Below are positions 7,193 through 13,645 of a stretch of DNA of 13,645 bases, one piece after another. Below the pieces are notes generated by a model, which was not told where the DNA came from, searched no databases, and saw only the letters and a list, made by a program, of their open reading frames with translations. The stretch covers positions 1 to 13,645 of the forward strand of contig QIGM01000021.1 of the NCBI GenBank assembly GCA_003230795.1, read 5' to 3'. How positions within the stretch are numbered: the stretch's first letter is position 1; each line of letters starts with the position of its first letter. Origin of the DNA: a bacterium. GTDB lineage: Bacteria > Bdellovibrionota_C > UBA2361 > SZUA-149. The translations under genes and the position numbers were made by a program.

Positions 7193-8561
7193 AGGTAATT
7201 CCGTTCTGATTGTCGGCTATGGACGAGAAGGAAAGAGTTCCCATCGCTTCCTTCTCAAACAGCACCCGAATTTGCGCATTGGCGTTGCTGACAAAAACTC
7301 TGTTTCCCTAATCACGGAAGCGCCGCAGAACACAGAAACCTTTACCGGCGCCCATTATTTGGATGTTGCGAATTCCTTCGACACAATTTTGCGCTCACCG
7401 GGTATCCCTCTTTTTCACGGCGATTTTGAGCCTCTATTGGCTAAGGGGATGCATGTTAGTTCTTTGTGTAACGTTTTCATGGAGCGTGCTCCAGGAATAT
7501 TGATAGGTGTGAGCGGGACCAAGGGAAAGAGCACTACCTCTGCCCTACTTTTTGATTTGCTGAAAAGTAGCTTCCCCGACGTTCGTCTTGTTGGAAACAT
7601 CGGCACACCTGCACTTGATTCTCTCGACGGAGCAGATGAAAACACGATATTTGTCGCGGAACTCTCGAGTTTTCAACTAGAGGATCTGCGACATTGCCCG
7701 CACATTGCAGTGCTACTCGATATCCTGCCCGAGCACCTTGATCATCACGGTACCTTTGAGGCGTATCGAAGCGCAAAACTAAGAATAGCAGACGCCCAAA
7801 CAACCGTGATCTGCAACACGAGCCTGCAACAAGACTTCGCTGCCGATCTGGAGGCTGACACCAACTTCGCTCTTTTTTCAGACTCGAAACCTGATTCAGC
7901 CGAGCCCCCTCTTCGCGCTTACCTTGATCAAGACACCGTGCATTACGTTACCGAAGAAGGCGAGACTCTACTCTGCTCCAACGAAGATTTGCAGCTACCC
8001 TCAGGACGAAATGCACAAAACGTACTCGCTGCGCTCAGCGTTGCATCGGTGCTGAAACTTAAACCTGAGCATGTGCGTGAAGCCTTACTCTCATTTAAAC
8101 CACTGCCCTACCGACTGGAGTATATCGGTGAGCACAAAGGTATTGGATTTTACAATGACTCACTGGCGACGATACCGGAAGCTTGCGTGCATGCACTCTC
8201 CAGTCTTGGAGAGACAGTTCAAACGCTAATTGTTGGTGGGCACGATCGCGGCGTCTCTTACGAGGAACTGGCGAGAGATCTAGCAGAGAGAAAAAATTAC
8301 TTAGGCCATGTGATTTTGCTGCCCGACACTGGCCTTAGAATAGAATCTCTACTCCGAGAGCGTTATCCTGATGCACTTAACGAGATGACGCTTCACCCCG
8401 TGAAGAATATGGAAGAAGCTGTGCGGCTGTCCTTCCAATGGACGCAGCCTGGTAGAATCTGCTTACTCTCACCCGCTAGTTCCAGCCTGAACCAATTTAG
8501 AGATTATCAAGAGCGTGGTGATGTATTTCGCGACTTCGTCACGAAGTTCGCCAATACCTAA
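7176..8561 (+). CDS. murD2: MurD2-type UDP-MurNAc-L-alanine--L-glutamate ligase
   Basis: A Mur ligase adding glutamate to UDP-MurNAc-L-Ala in the cytoplasm. Seen in 461 residues: an N-terminal Rossmann-like domain (VLIVGYGREGKSS, 10-22), the ATP P-loop GTKGKST (114-120), NIGTPAL (141-147), the central ELSSFQLED and LPEHLDHHG (184-192), the carbamylated-lysine region YRSAKLRI (Lys201), GRNAQNVLAAL (278-288) and a C-terminal domain with LPYRLEYIG (310-318). In ordinary MurD the C-terminal glutamate-binding loop reads NDSKAT; here it is NDSLATIP (327-334), which I recall as the form seen in MurD2 enzymes that take L-Glu. The ATG at 7176 has AAGGAG 7 nt upstream, inside the 3' end of murL. Mur ligase identity is secure; the L-Glu specificity is inferred from murL and the altered loop. 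Confidence 0.88.
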   Translation: MQSELRGNSVLIVGYGREGKSSHRFLLKQHPNLRIGVADKNSVSLITEAPQNTETFTGAHYLDVANSFDTILRSPGIPLFHGDFEPLLAKGMHVSSLCNVFMERAPGILIGVSGTKGKSTTSALLFDLLKSSFPDVRLVGNIGTPALDSLDGADENTIFVAELSSFQLEDLRHCPHIAVLLDILPEHLDHHGTFEAYRSAKLRIADAQTTVICNTSLQQDFAADLEADTNFALFSDSKPDSAEPPLRAYLDQDTVHYVTEEGETLLCSNEDLQLPSGRNAQNVLAALSVASVLKLKPEHVREALLSFKPLPYRLEYIGEHKGIGFYNDSLATIPEACVHALSSLGETVQTLIVGGHDRGVSYEELARDLAERKNYLGHVILLPDTGLRIESLLRERYPDALNEMTLHPVKNMEEAVRLSFQWTQPGRICLLSPASSSLNQFRDYQERGDVFRDFVTKFANT

Positions 8562-8571
8562 ATAAGCCCAT

Positions 8572-9732
8572 CTAAGCAGACCTAAAGCGTCTTGGGACGC
8601 GAGCATTCAGCGAACAAAGCACCTCGCGCGCATCAGCTCCTACCAAGTCTGCTATTTCCTCCACGTGAATTTCATCCTCGCCTTCAGCACCGATAAGCAC
8701 GACTTCATCGCCGTTATATCCAATTCCCTCAGTTCCAAGGTTTACCATCAGCTGATCCATGCACACTCTGCCAACAATTGGATAAGAGTTGCCACGTATG
8801 AGAACTCGCCCGCAGTTCGATAAGGCTCGTTGGTAGCCGTCACCATAACCAATAGGAATCGTGACCACGCGCGTATCCTCTGGAGCAGTCCAAGTCCGAT
8901 CGTAGCTAACAGTTGCGCCTTTTCTCACCACCTTGAAAAACGAAATTTCAGAACGAAGCGATAGCACTGGCTTGAGCGAAATCGTGTCCTTTAGCTTCAG
9001 AGTAGGAGCTACGCCAAAGATCGCGAGTCCTGGGCGAATCATATCGAGGTGTGTGTTTGGTAATTGAAACACCCCTCCAGAGTTTGCCAAGTGTCGTGTT
9101 GGGGTTGGTAGGGAGTGCTTGTCGAAGAAACTTAGGCATTCTAGAAGTCGTTCAAGCTGTAGCTGCGCAAAGCTGGTGTCATCTCCTTCGCTTGCGGCGA
9201 GGTGAGAGTATACTCCCACAATTTCGCAATGGGGGGCGCGAAGAGTTTCTTCAAGCAGCGACTCGGCCGAATAGTAGTGCTGCCCAATACGCTCCATTCC
9301 CGTATCGATTTTTAGCTGCACTCGAGCTTTCACTCCTCGCGCTGCTGCCACTTCATTGATTCTTCTTACTTTATAAACAGAGGAGGCAGTGAGATCGATA
9401 TTATGCTCAAGAAAACCTTCAATCTGGCGGCCAGATACTCCACCGAGGGCAAGTATCGGAAGCGTAATACCAGCATGTCGCAATGCGATCCCCTCCTCCA
9501 GGTAGGCCACGCCGATTGCATCCAAACCTGCGTCTTCCAATGTCCGCGCACACTCGAACAATCCATGGCCGTAGGCATTGGCTTTTAGAATCGCCATTAC
9601 TTTGGCGCCAGCAGTATGGGCACGAAGCGCGCTCAAATTATGTACGAGGTTCGCTAAATCTATATCGATAACACTCGGCCTCAACGACATAGCGTCAAAC
9701 GACGGGGAGGCTTGAGATTTACTTACATCCAC
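8572..9732 (-). CDS. alr: Alanine racemase (PLP-dependent)
   Basis: Interconverts L- and D-alanine for the D-Ala-D-Ala end of the peptidoglycan stem. Fold-III PLP enzyme: the N-terminal barrel carries the Schiff-base Lys50 in ILKANAYGHG (48-57), then QLKIDTGMERIG (139-150), HLANSGG (214-220) and RPGLAIFG (233-240). The C-terminal beta domain carries the catalytic Tyr277 in VSYDRTW and GRVCMDQLMV (321-330). At 386 residues it has the usual length with a short polar N-terminal extension. The GTG at 9732 is preferred because CTGGAG lies 8 nt upstream; the next in-frame ATG, at 9690, would begin MSLRPSVIDIDL and has no ribosome site. Convergent with murD2 (10-nt gap, no hairpin seen between) and divergent from argJ (144-nt gap). 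Catabolic Alr versus biosynthetic Alr cannot be told from sequence, but the murein neighbours suggest the latter. Confidence 0.96.
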   Translation of the reverse strand: MDVSKSQASPSFDAMSLRPSVIDIDLANLVHNLSALRAHTAGAKVMAILKANAYGHGLFECARTLEDAGLDAIGVAYLEEGIALRHAGITLPILALGGVSGRQIEGFLEHNIDLTASSVYKVRRINEVAAARGVKARVQLKIDTGMERIGQHYYSAESLLEETLRAPHCEIVGVYSHLAASEGDDTSFAQLQLERLLECLSFFDKHSLPTPTRHLANSGGVFQLPNTHLDMIRPGLAIFGVAPTLKLKDTISLKPVLSLRSEISFFKVVRKGATVSYDRTWTAPEDTRVVTIPIGYGDGYQRALSNCGRVLIRGNSYPIVGRVCMDQLMVNLGTEGIGYNGDEVVLIGAEGEDEIHVEEIADLVGADAREVLCSLNARVPRRFRSA

Positions 9733-9801
9733 GAGGGCTACTCCAGGAGCTTAAACAACCGCCAAAGCGAACAAAAAACTGGCGACAAGATTGCAGAATT
9801 T

Positions 9802-9866
9802 TTGACTTTTTTACCCCCAAACGCTACGCTTTCACCCCTTGATTGTCAAAACTGTGTTTGTCAAAA
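9802..9866 (+). promoter_or_regulatory. Candidate argJ promoter and a 9-nt direct repeat
   Basis: TTGACT (9802-9807) and TACGCT (9825-9830) are spaced by 17 nt; the -35 is good, the -10 poor. Just downstream, TTGTCAAAA occurs exactly twice, at 9843-9851 and 9858-9866 (period 15 nt), between the putative start site and the ATG at 9877. This is where a repressor of an arginine operon would bind, but it does not resemble the E. coli ARG box, so the regulator is unknown. Confidence 0.3.
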
Positions 9867-9876
9867 TCGAAAGCTA

Positions 9877-11061
9877 ATGAAAAGCGTAACTGACATTGAT
9901 GGAGTATACGCAGGTGCCACCGCCTGCGGTATCAAAAGCGAGGGCCTGGACCTCGCTTTTCTCTACGTACCCAATGCTCAAGCCTGCGCGGGTGTGTTTA
10001 CCAGAAATGCTTTTCGTGGGGCCTGTCTGGAACATACGAAAGCCTGCCTTGAGGCCGGCTCGGTAAAGGCAGTAGTAATAAATTCGGGGAATTCAAATGT
10101 CGCGACTGGCCCAAAGGGAATAGAGGATGTTGAGAGAACAGCAGAGCGAGCGGCGAAACTCTTAGGGCTCAGCGCTAGTCAAATCGCAGTCGCATCAACC
10201 GGTATCATCGGTGTCCCCCTGCCAATCGAGAAAATTGAAGCCGGCTTGGATTTGCTTCTACAGGACTCGAAACAGAAAAAGGGCGACGAAGCGTCCGATG
10301 CTATTCTCACCACCGACTTAATAAGGAAGGAAACGTTTCTCAGCAGCTCAATAGACGGACGTGACGTTGTTGTTGCGGGCTTTGCTAAGGGCTCGGGCAT
10401 GATTGCCCCGAACATGGGCACGATGCTTGCGTACTTAGTTATCAATGTAGACGTCCCGCAGGACGTACTTCAATCGATGCTAGATCAAGCCGTGGACGCC
10501 TCATTCAATATGGTCTCTGTCGACACCGACACCTCTACAAGCGATATGGCTTTGGTGTTTTCCTCCCCAGAGAATTCTATTTCATTAGAAAACGAAGAAA
10601 ACCGTGTCCAGCTTCAGTCTCTTCTAACAGAGGCATGCGTGGAGCTAGCAAAACTCATCGCCAAAGACGGTGAAGGCGCGGAGAAACTTCTTGAAGTAAA
10701 AGTTAAAGGCGCAGCCTCCCTAACAGACGCAAGACGGGCGAGCCTAAGCATCGCAGGCTCGCCGCTTGTTAAGACTGCAGTTCACGGGGCAGACCCAAAT
10801 TGGGGTCGAGTGATAATGGCACTCGGTAAGACACCGAATATCGAAGTGGAACCAAGTAAAGTAAAACTCTCCTTCGGTAACTACCTCGTATTCAGCGACG
10901 GTGAACCAGTGCCCGGCATCTCGCTTACGGAAGTCGCTAAAAGCCTGCAAACTAAAGAAGTCCAGGTCACGATAGACCTGGGGCTCGGTGAGTCAGTAGC
11001 AACCGCATGGGGCTGTGACCTCACTAAAAAATATATCGATATTAACGTGGACTATAACTAA
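9877..11061 (+). CDS. argJ: Glutamate N-acetyltransferase / N-acetylornithine acetyltransferase
   Basis: ArgJ moves the acetyl group from N-acetylornithine to glutamate, closing the cyclic arginine pathway; bifunctional members also use acetyl-CoA. The precursor cleaves itself at Gly181-Thr182 within GSGMIAPNMGTMLAYL (172-187), with Thr182 becoming the nucleophile. Other family blocks: ACGIKSEGLDLAFL near the N-terminus, INSGNSNVATG (69-78), VASTGIIGVPLP (105-116), DTDTSTSDM, GADPNWGRVIMALG and the terminal WGCDLTKKYIDINVDY. Length 394 is normal. The frame is open further upstream to 9712, but ArgJ proteins begin close to the AxGIK motif, and the ATG at 9877 fits; its ribosome site is weak (GAAAG). 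First gene of argJ-argB-argF. Whether it is mono- or bifunctional cannot be decided here. Confidence 0.96.
   Translation: MKSVTDIDGVYAGATACGIKSEGLDLAFLYVPNAQACAGVFTRNAFRGACLEHTKACLEAGSVKAVVINSGNSNVATGPKGIEDVERTAERAAKLLGLSASQIAVASTGIIGVPLPIEKIEAGLDLLLQDSKQKKGDEASDAILTTDLIRKETFLSSSIDGRDVVVAGFAKGSGMIAPNMGTMLAYLVINVDVPQDVLQSMLDQAVDASFNMVSVDTDTSTSDMALVFSSPENSISLENEENRVQLQSLLTEACVELAKLIAKDGEGAEKLLEVKVKGAASLTDARRASLSIAGSPLVKTAVHGADPNWGRVIMALGKTPNIEVEPSKVKLSFGNYLVFSDGEPVPGISLTEVAKSLQTKEVQVTIDLGLGESVATAWGCDLTKKYIDINVDYN
9934..9960 (+). terminator. Terminator-like hairpin inside the 5' end of argJ
   Basis: AAAAGCGAGG (9934-9943) and CCTCGCTTTT (9951-9960) form a perfect 10-bp stem with a 7-nt loop, with a TTTTC tract on the right arm, about 60 nt after the argJ ATG (codons 20-28). 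It has the shape of an intrinsic terminator in either direction. The encoded residues (KSEGLDLAF) are conserved in ArgJ, so chance under protein constraint is possible. Confidence 0.4.
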
Positions 11062-11119
11062 ACAATGTCTAGTCGCCTTTTAAATGCACAAGTAAATAGG
11101 CACGGGGCGCAAGAAAGAT

Positions 11120-11986
11120 ATGAAAGAGAAGATACAAAAAGCGAAAACACTTGTTGAGGCCCTACCGTATATTAAGCGGTTCCATGGCAAGACTATCGTA
11201 ATCAAGTACGGTGGTTCTGTGATGTTTGAGTCGGAGCTTAAGCAAATCTTTGCTGCAGATGTAGCGCTGCTAAAGTTCGTTGGGCTCAACCCAGTCGTCG
11301 TTCACGGTGGCGGTAAGGAAATCTCTCGCTGGATGAAAAAGCTCAATAAAGAAACTGTTTTCATCGACGGTCTTCGGTTCACGGACTCTGAGACGATGGA
11401 AATCACCGAAATGGTTCTCTCGGGCAAGATTAACAGCGAAGTAGTTTCTTTGATAAATCGAAGTGGCGCACAAGCAGTAGGACTGTCAGGGAAAGACGCA
11501 AACCTCTTTACCTGCAAACGCATTCGCTCGCAGAAGGATGAAAATCTCGGACAAGTTGGAAAGATTGAAGCGACGAACGTCGCTCTGATTGAATCGCTTT
11601 GTGAGCAGGGATACATTCCGATTATCTCTTCCATCGGTGAGAGCCTAGAGGGTGAGACCCTCAACCTTAACGCCGACTACGCTGCCTCAGCAATTTCCGC
11701 TGCACTTGGCGCTCTAAAACTTATCTACCTCACGGACGTGCAAGGACTGAGTGCCGACGGTGAATTGCGTTCTGAACTAGATCTCGCAGAAGCGGAAGAA
11801 CTACTCAATCATCCCGACGTTACCGGAGGCATGAAGCCGAAGCTAGAGTGCTCGATTGATGCAATTCGGGCAAATGTTGAGCATGTACACATCATCAACG
11901 GAAGCGTTGAGCACGCTGTGCTGCTTGAAGTCTTCACTGACACCGGTATTGGAACTAAAATCTCTTACTCGAAAAGATCAAAATGA
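11120..11986 (+). CDS. argB: Acetylglutamate kinase (N-acetyl-L-glutamate 5-kinase)
   Basis: Phosphorylates N-acetylglutamate, normally the controlled step of arginine synthesis when ArgJ recycles acetyl groups. Amino-acid-kinase fold: KYGGSVM (29-35), VVHGGGKEIS (60-69), FTDSETMEI, the substrate region GLSGKDANLF, LNADYAAS, the nucleotide site LIYLTDVQGL, GGMKPKL and the end LEVFTDTGIGTKI. The N-terminal stretch before the first strand (EKIQKAKTLVEALPYIKRF) reads as the extra helix that links arginine-inhibited NAGKs into hexamers, so feedback inhibition by arginine is predicted. At 288 residues it has typical length. The gap to argJ is 58 nt; the ribosome site is weak (AAGAAAG). Its TGA overlaps the argF ATG (ATGA), indicating coupled translation. 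Confidence 0.96.
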   Translation: MKEKIQKAKTLVEALPYIKRFHGKTIVIKYGGSVMFESELKQIFAADVALLKFVGLNPVVVHGGGKEISRWMKKLNKETVFIDGLRFTDSETMEITEMVLSGKINSEVVSLINRSGAQAVGLSGKDANLFTCKRIRSQKDENLGQVGKIEATNVALIESLCEQGYIPIISSIGESLEGETLNLNADYAASAISAALGALKLIYLTDVQGLSADGELRSELDLAEAEELLNHPDVTGGMKPKLECSIDAIRANVEHVHIINGSVEHAVLLEVFTDTGIGTKISYSKRSK

Positions 11987-12930
11987 GCATCAGCCAAAGA
12001 CCCATCAGTCAAAAACACTTCATTTCCCTTGAAGACTACTCTCCAGACGAGGTGCAAGAGATCCTCTCAGTCTCCTGCGATCTCAAGGCAAAGCTGAAAA
12101 AAGGAGAGCAGCACAACGTTCTCGCCGGAAAGTCCGTAATCATGCTCTTTCAAAAGCCCTCGAACAGAACTCGAGTGTCATTTGAAATCGGCATCCAGCA
12201 GCTTGGCGCTTACCCGATAGTACTCCGTCCTTCAGAAATTCAGATGGGACAAAGAGAAGAGATCTCAGATATCGCCAAGGTCTTCTCTAGGTACGGAGAT
12301 GGCGTAATGATGCGAGTCATTCGGCACACCGACATTCTAGAATTTGCGGAACACTCAGAAGTGCCAATTATAAATGGCCTGTCCGATCTCTATCACCCAT
12401 GCCAGGCAGTCTCCGACCTCCAAACAATCGCCGAGCATAAGCTAAGTCCAAACGGCGGAAGCTTAAAAGGCCTACGCATTTGCTACATCGGCGACGGCAA
12501 TAATGTGTGTAATTCCCTAATTCTCATGGCTGCACGAAGCGGAATGGACATCACCGTCTGCTGCCCCACCGGCTACGAACCAAGCCTACGAGTAAAAGGC
12601 GCGCCCTACACCGTAGACCACGATCCCCGAAGCGCAGTAAGCGAAGCCGACGTAGTCTACACGGATGTCTGGACCTCAATGGGACAAGAAGAAGAAAACC
12701 TCAACAGACTCCGAGCCTTCGAAGGCTTCACAGTCAGCGTCGACCTAATGGAACAAGCAAGAAAAGACGCCATCTTCATGCACTGCCTCCCTGCCCACCG
12801 AGGCGAAGAGGTAGACAACGCAATCCTCGAGTCAAAGTACTCTGTTGTCTTTGACCAAGCCGAGAACAGACTTCATGCACAGAAAGCAGTAATGGCAAGC
12901 AGTAATGGCATTACTACTTGCTTAAGGTGA
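11983..12930 (+). CDS. argF: Ornithine carbamoyltransferase with a frameshifted C-terminal tail
   Basis: Makes citrulline from ornithine and carbamoyl phosphate. Motifs are complete: carbamoyl-phosphate loop SNRTR (60-64, in KPSNRTRVSFE), SRYGDGVMMR, HPCQ (138-141), GDGNNVCNSL (171-180), the ornithine-side TDVWTSMGQ and the catalytic HCLP (267-270). ENRLHAQKAVMA (294-305) begins the last helix, but a perfect 13-bp duplication then shifts the frame, giving SSNGITTCLR and a TGA at 12928-12930. Removing one copy gives AQKAVMALLLA and TAA at 12923-12925, the usual OTC ending, at 309 residues. Only the last four residues are replaced, so activity may survive. The start ATG overlaps the argB stop. 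Distinguished from aspartate and other transcarbamylases by HPCQ and HCLP with DxxxSMG. Confidence 0.95.
   Translation: MSISQRPISQKHFISLEDYSPDEVQEILSVSCDLKAKLKKGEQHNVLAGKSVIMLFQKPSNRTRVSFEIGIQQLGAYPIVLRPSEIQMGQREEISDIAKVFSRYGDGVMMRVIRHTDILEFAEHSEVPIINGLSDLYHPCQAVSDLQTIAEHKLSPNGGSLKGLRICYIGDGNNVCNSLILMAARSGMDITVCCPTGYEPSLRVKGAPYTVDHDPRSAVSEADVVYTDVWTSMGQEEENLNRLRAFEGFTVSVDLMEQARKDAIFMHCLPAHRGEEVDNAILESKYSVVFDQAENRLHAQKAVMASSNGITTCLR
12885..12910 (+). repeat. Perfect 13-bp tandem duplication in the argF 3' end
   Basis: AGCAGTAATGGCA occurs at 12885-12897 and again at 12898-12910 with nothing between. Thirteen is not a multiple of three, so it changes the reading frame of the last codons of argF. 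Confidence 0.95.
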
Positions 12931-12975
12931 CGGCGGTCCGCTCGATTGATTTGTTATCCAACTGATGTAGCAGAA

Positions 12976-13392
12976 TCAGGGGATGCTTTTACGGAACGCT
13001 ACATAGATTGCCAAAAGCAAATGGCTAAACCACAACAGAGCAATGGCTACAAACCAATGACTTGAGGCAATCCCCATTGATCCCATCATCCTCATTCCCA
13101 CAGCAAGGTAGAGGAGCTGCAACACGCTGTATGTTTGCATCAATCCTCGCCTATCAAAAAAGTAGCCAAATATTGTAAGCAACTTACCGCAAGCTAAAAA
13201 CCACATGCCAAAAGCCAACAGAAATAGACCTAAACCAACCGACTCCGATATCCGCTCAAGCGAACCAGAATGAAAAAATCCAGGCAGAGTAAGGATAAAC
13301 CATACTGATGGAACGGTAATAATCTGAGCAAGAACCTCGCTCAGAATTCCTGGCCAAAATACAATGTGTTGTAAGAGTCTTGTATTGTCCAT
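12976..13392 (-). CDS. Multi-pass inner-membrane protein, function unknown
   Basis: 138 residues, strongly hydrophobic, with four likely membrane helices at about 19-40, 52-78, 87-106 and 112-133 and short polar loops (HSGSLERISE at 41-50, DRRG at 80-83). No charged or cysteine motif points to an activity and I do not recognise the family. The ATG at 13392 is preceded by an in-frame TAA 9 nt upstream, so the N-terminus cannot extend; the ribosome site is weak (GAG at 9 nt). It is convergent with argF (45-nt gap with no clear hairpin). The predicted 3' end of a group II intron lies 31 nt before its start codon, so its original promoter may have been separated by the insertion. Confidence 0.7.
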   Translation of the reverse strand: MDNTRLLQHIVFWPGILSEVLAQIITVPSVWFILTLPGFFHSGSLERISESVGLGLFLLAFGMWFLACGKLLTIFGYFFDRRGLMQTYSVLQLLYLAVGMRMMGSMGIASSHWFVAIALLWFSHLLLAIYVAFRKSIP

Positions 13393-13422
13393 CGGAGATT
13401 ACTCAATTTGTTGTATCTTGGA

Positions 13423-13496
13423 ATCGAGGTAGACGTGCCAGTTGCCTGACACACCCCTCACAGAATCCCGGCGTGCAGTTTTCCGGCACCGGGCTC
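13423..13496 (-). ncRNA. Group II intron domains V and VI
   Basis: Domain V is exactly the canonical 34 nt (13496-13463). It starts GAGC with the catalytic AGC triad, its lower stem GAGCCCGGU pairs with the end CCGGGAUUC with one bulged A, it has a two-base GC bulge on the 3' side, and an upper stem GCCG/CUGC (one C-U mismatch) closes a GAAAA loop. Domain VI follows: GUGUCAG pairs with CUGGCAC around a GCAA loop, then a basal stem with an unpaired A at 13430. Seven nt after that A the sequence reads AU at 13424-13423, matching the AY 3' end of bacterial group II introns. Folded by eye; the single mismatch may mean slight decay. Confidence 0.7.
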
Positions 13497-13540
13497 TTCA
13501 GTAGCATTCACTTCCGTAAAAAGCATTCCCAGCTATAGCC

Positions 13541-13570
13541 CCCACTAAGGGTTCCCCCACTAAGGGTTCC
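13541..13570. repeat. Perfect 15-bp tandem duplication
   Basis: CCCACTAAGGGTTCC at 13541-13555 is repeated exactly at 13556-13570, inside the presumed intron just upstream of domain V. Being 15 nt, it keeps any reading frame. Confidence 0.95.
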
Positions 13571-13645
13571 AGGTTCTTTCCTTGAGTAGTACCAAAACAT
13601 ATCGATTTGAAATAACAAAGGAAGTTCAATATTCTCAGTTGATAG

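Larger units (their letters stand above)
13423..13645 (-). mobile_element. 3' portion of a group II intron, runs off the window
   Basis: The minus strand from the window edge down to 13423 ends in a domain V/domain VI pair (see the RNA entry), so the rest of this mobile intron, including any reverse transcriptase/maturase gene, should lie beyond 13645. In the 149 nt upstream of domain V two minus-strand frames stay open from the edge (stops at 13508-13510 and 13498-13500); neither shows a recognisable maturase motif, so I do not call a CDS. The segment also carries a 15-bp tandem repeat. The flank at 13393-13422 would be the 3' exon. Confidence 0.6.

Noticed and set aside
9712..9876. A 55-codon N-terminal extension of argJ
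   Set aside because: The extension overlaps the start of alr, reads like non-coding spacer, and the family normally begins near the ATG at 9877.
11647..11661. GAGGGT-GAG-ACCCTC inverted repeat inside argB
   Set aside because: Short 6-bp stem with a 3-nt loop and no T-run, in conserved coding sequence; most likely chance.
12931..12975. A shared terminator between convergent argF and the membrane-protein gene
   Set aside because: No stem with a T-run could be found in these 45 nt.
13515..13570. A possible third, degenerate copy of the 61-nt hairpin element
   Set aside because: It shares only AAAAAG, ATTCCC and GCTATAG and lacks the inverted repeat and the GATGACTATAT end, so the likeness may be chance.
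13498..13645. The C-terminus of a group II intron maturase
   Set aside because: Two frames are open but neither carries a recognisable reverse transcriptase, X or endonuclease motif, and the stretch is too short to decide.

Overview
The window is bacterial chromosome with dense coding, moderate base composition and several GTG/TTG starts. An exported MsrB, a Sec-type lipoprotein signal, MscS and complete murein-precursor genes suggest a Gram-negative cell. The MurL/MurD2 pair, best known from Xanthomonadaceae but scattered across other phyla, does not fix the taxon, and I cannot name the species.

Layout. (1) 1-947 minus: ParB, cut by the window edge, with a promoter and a 13-nt inverted repeat upstream; no parA lies beside its 5' end. 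(2) 1216-2112 plus: an unrecognised single-pass membrane protein with HEAT-like helices. (3) 2098-4353 minus: an exported one-cysteine MsrB translationally coupled to a 45-residue membrane peptide, a small four-cysteine zinc-ribbon protein, and an MscS-family channel. A 61-nt hairpin element occurs upstream of both the MsrB pair and mscS. (4) 4541-8561 plus: a lipoprotein gene broken by a 19-bp tandem duplication, xthA (exonuclease III), then murL and murD2 overlapping by 17 nt. (5) 8572-9732 minus: alanine racemase, convergent with murD2. (6) 9877-12930 plus: argJ-argB-argF, with a terminator-like hairpin near the 5' end of argJ and a 13-bp tandem duplication that alters the C-terminus of ArgF. 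(7) 12976-13392 minus: a multi-pass membrane protein of unknown role. (8) 13423-13645 minus: what looks like the 3' end (domains V and VI) of a group II intron running off the window.

How the genes work together. MurL and MurD2 form a known alternative route to D-glutamate in peptidoglycan: MurD2 adds L-Glu to UDP-MurNAc-L-Ala and MurL epimerises it with ATP, making MurI dispensable. The nearby alr supplies D-Ala for the same polymer. ArgJ (acetyl recycling), ArgB (N-acetylglutamate kinase with an N-terminal helix typical of arginine-inhibited enzymes) and ArgF are three steps of cyclic arginine synthesis; argC, argD, argG and argH are not here.

Most notable: three perfect tandem duplications of 13, 15 and 19 bp within 9 kb, two of them causing frameshifts; the unannounced group II intron tail; and the paired 61-nt hairpin element. 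No tRNA, rRNA, CRISPR array, consensus parS site or transposase gene was seen, and there is no wholly new multi-gene system that I can defend.
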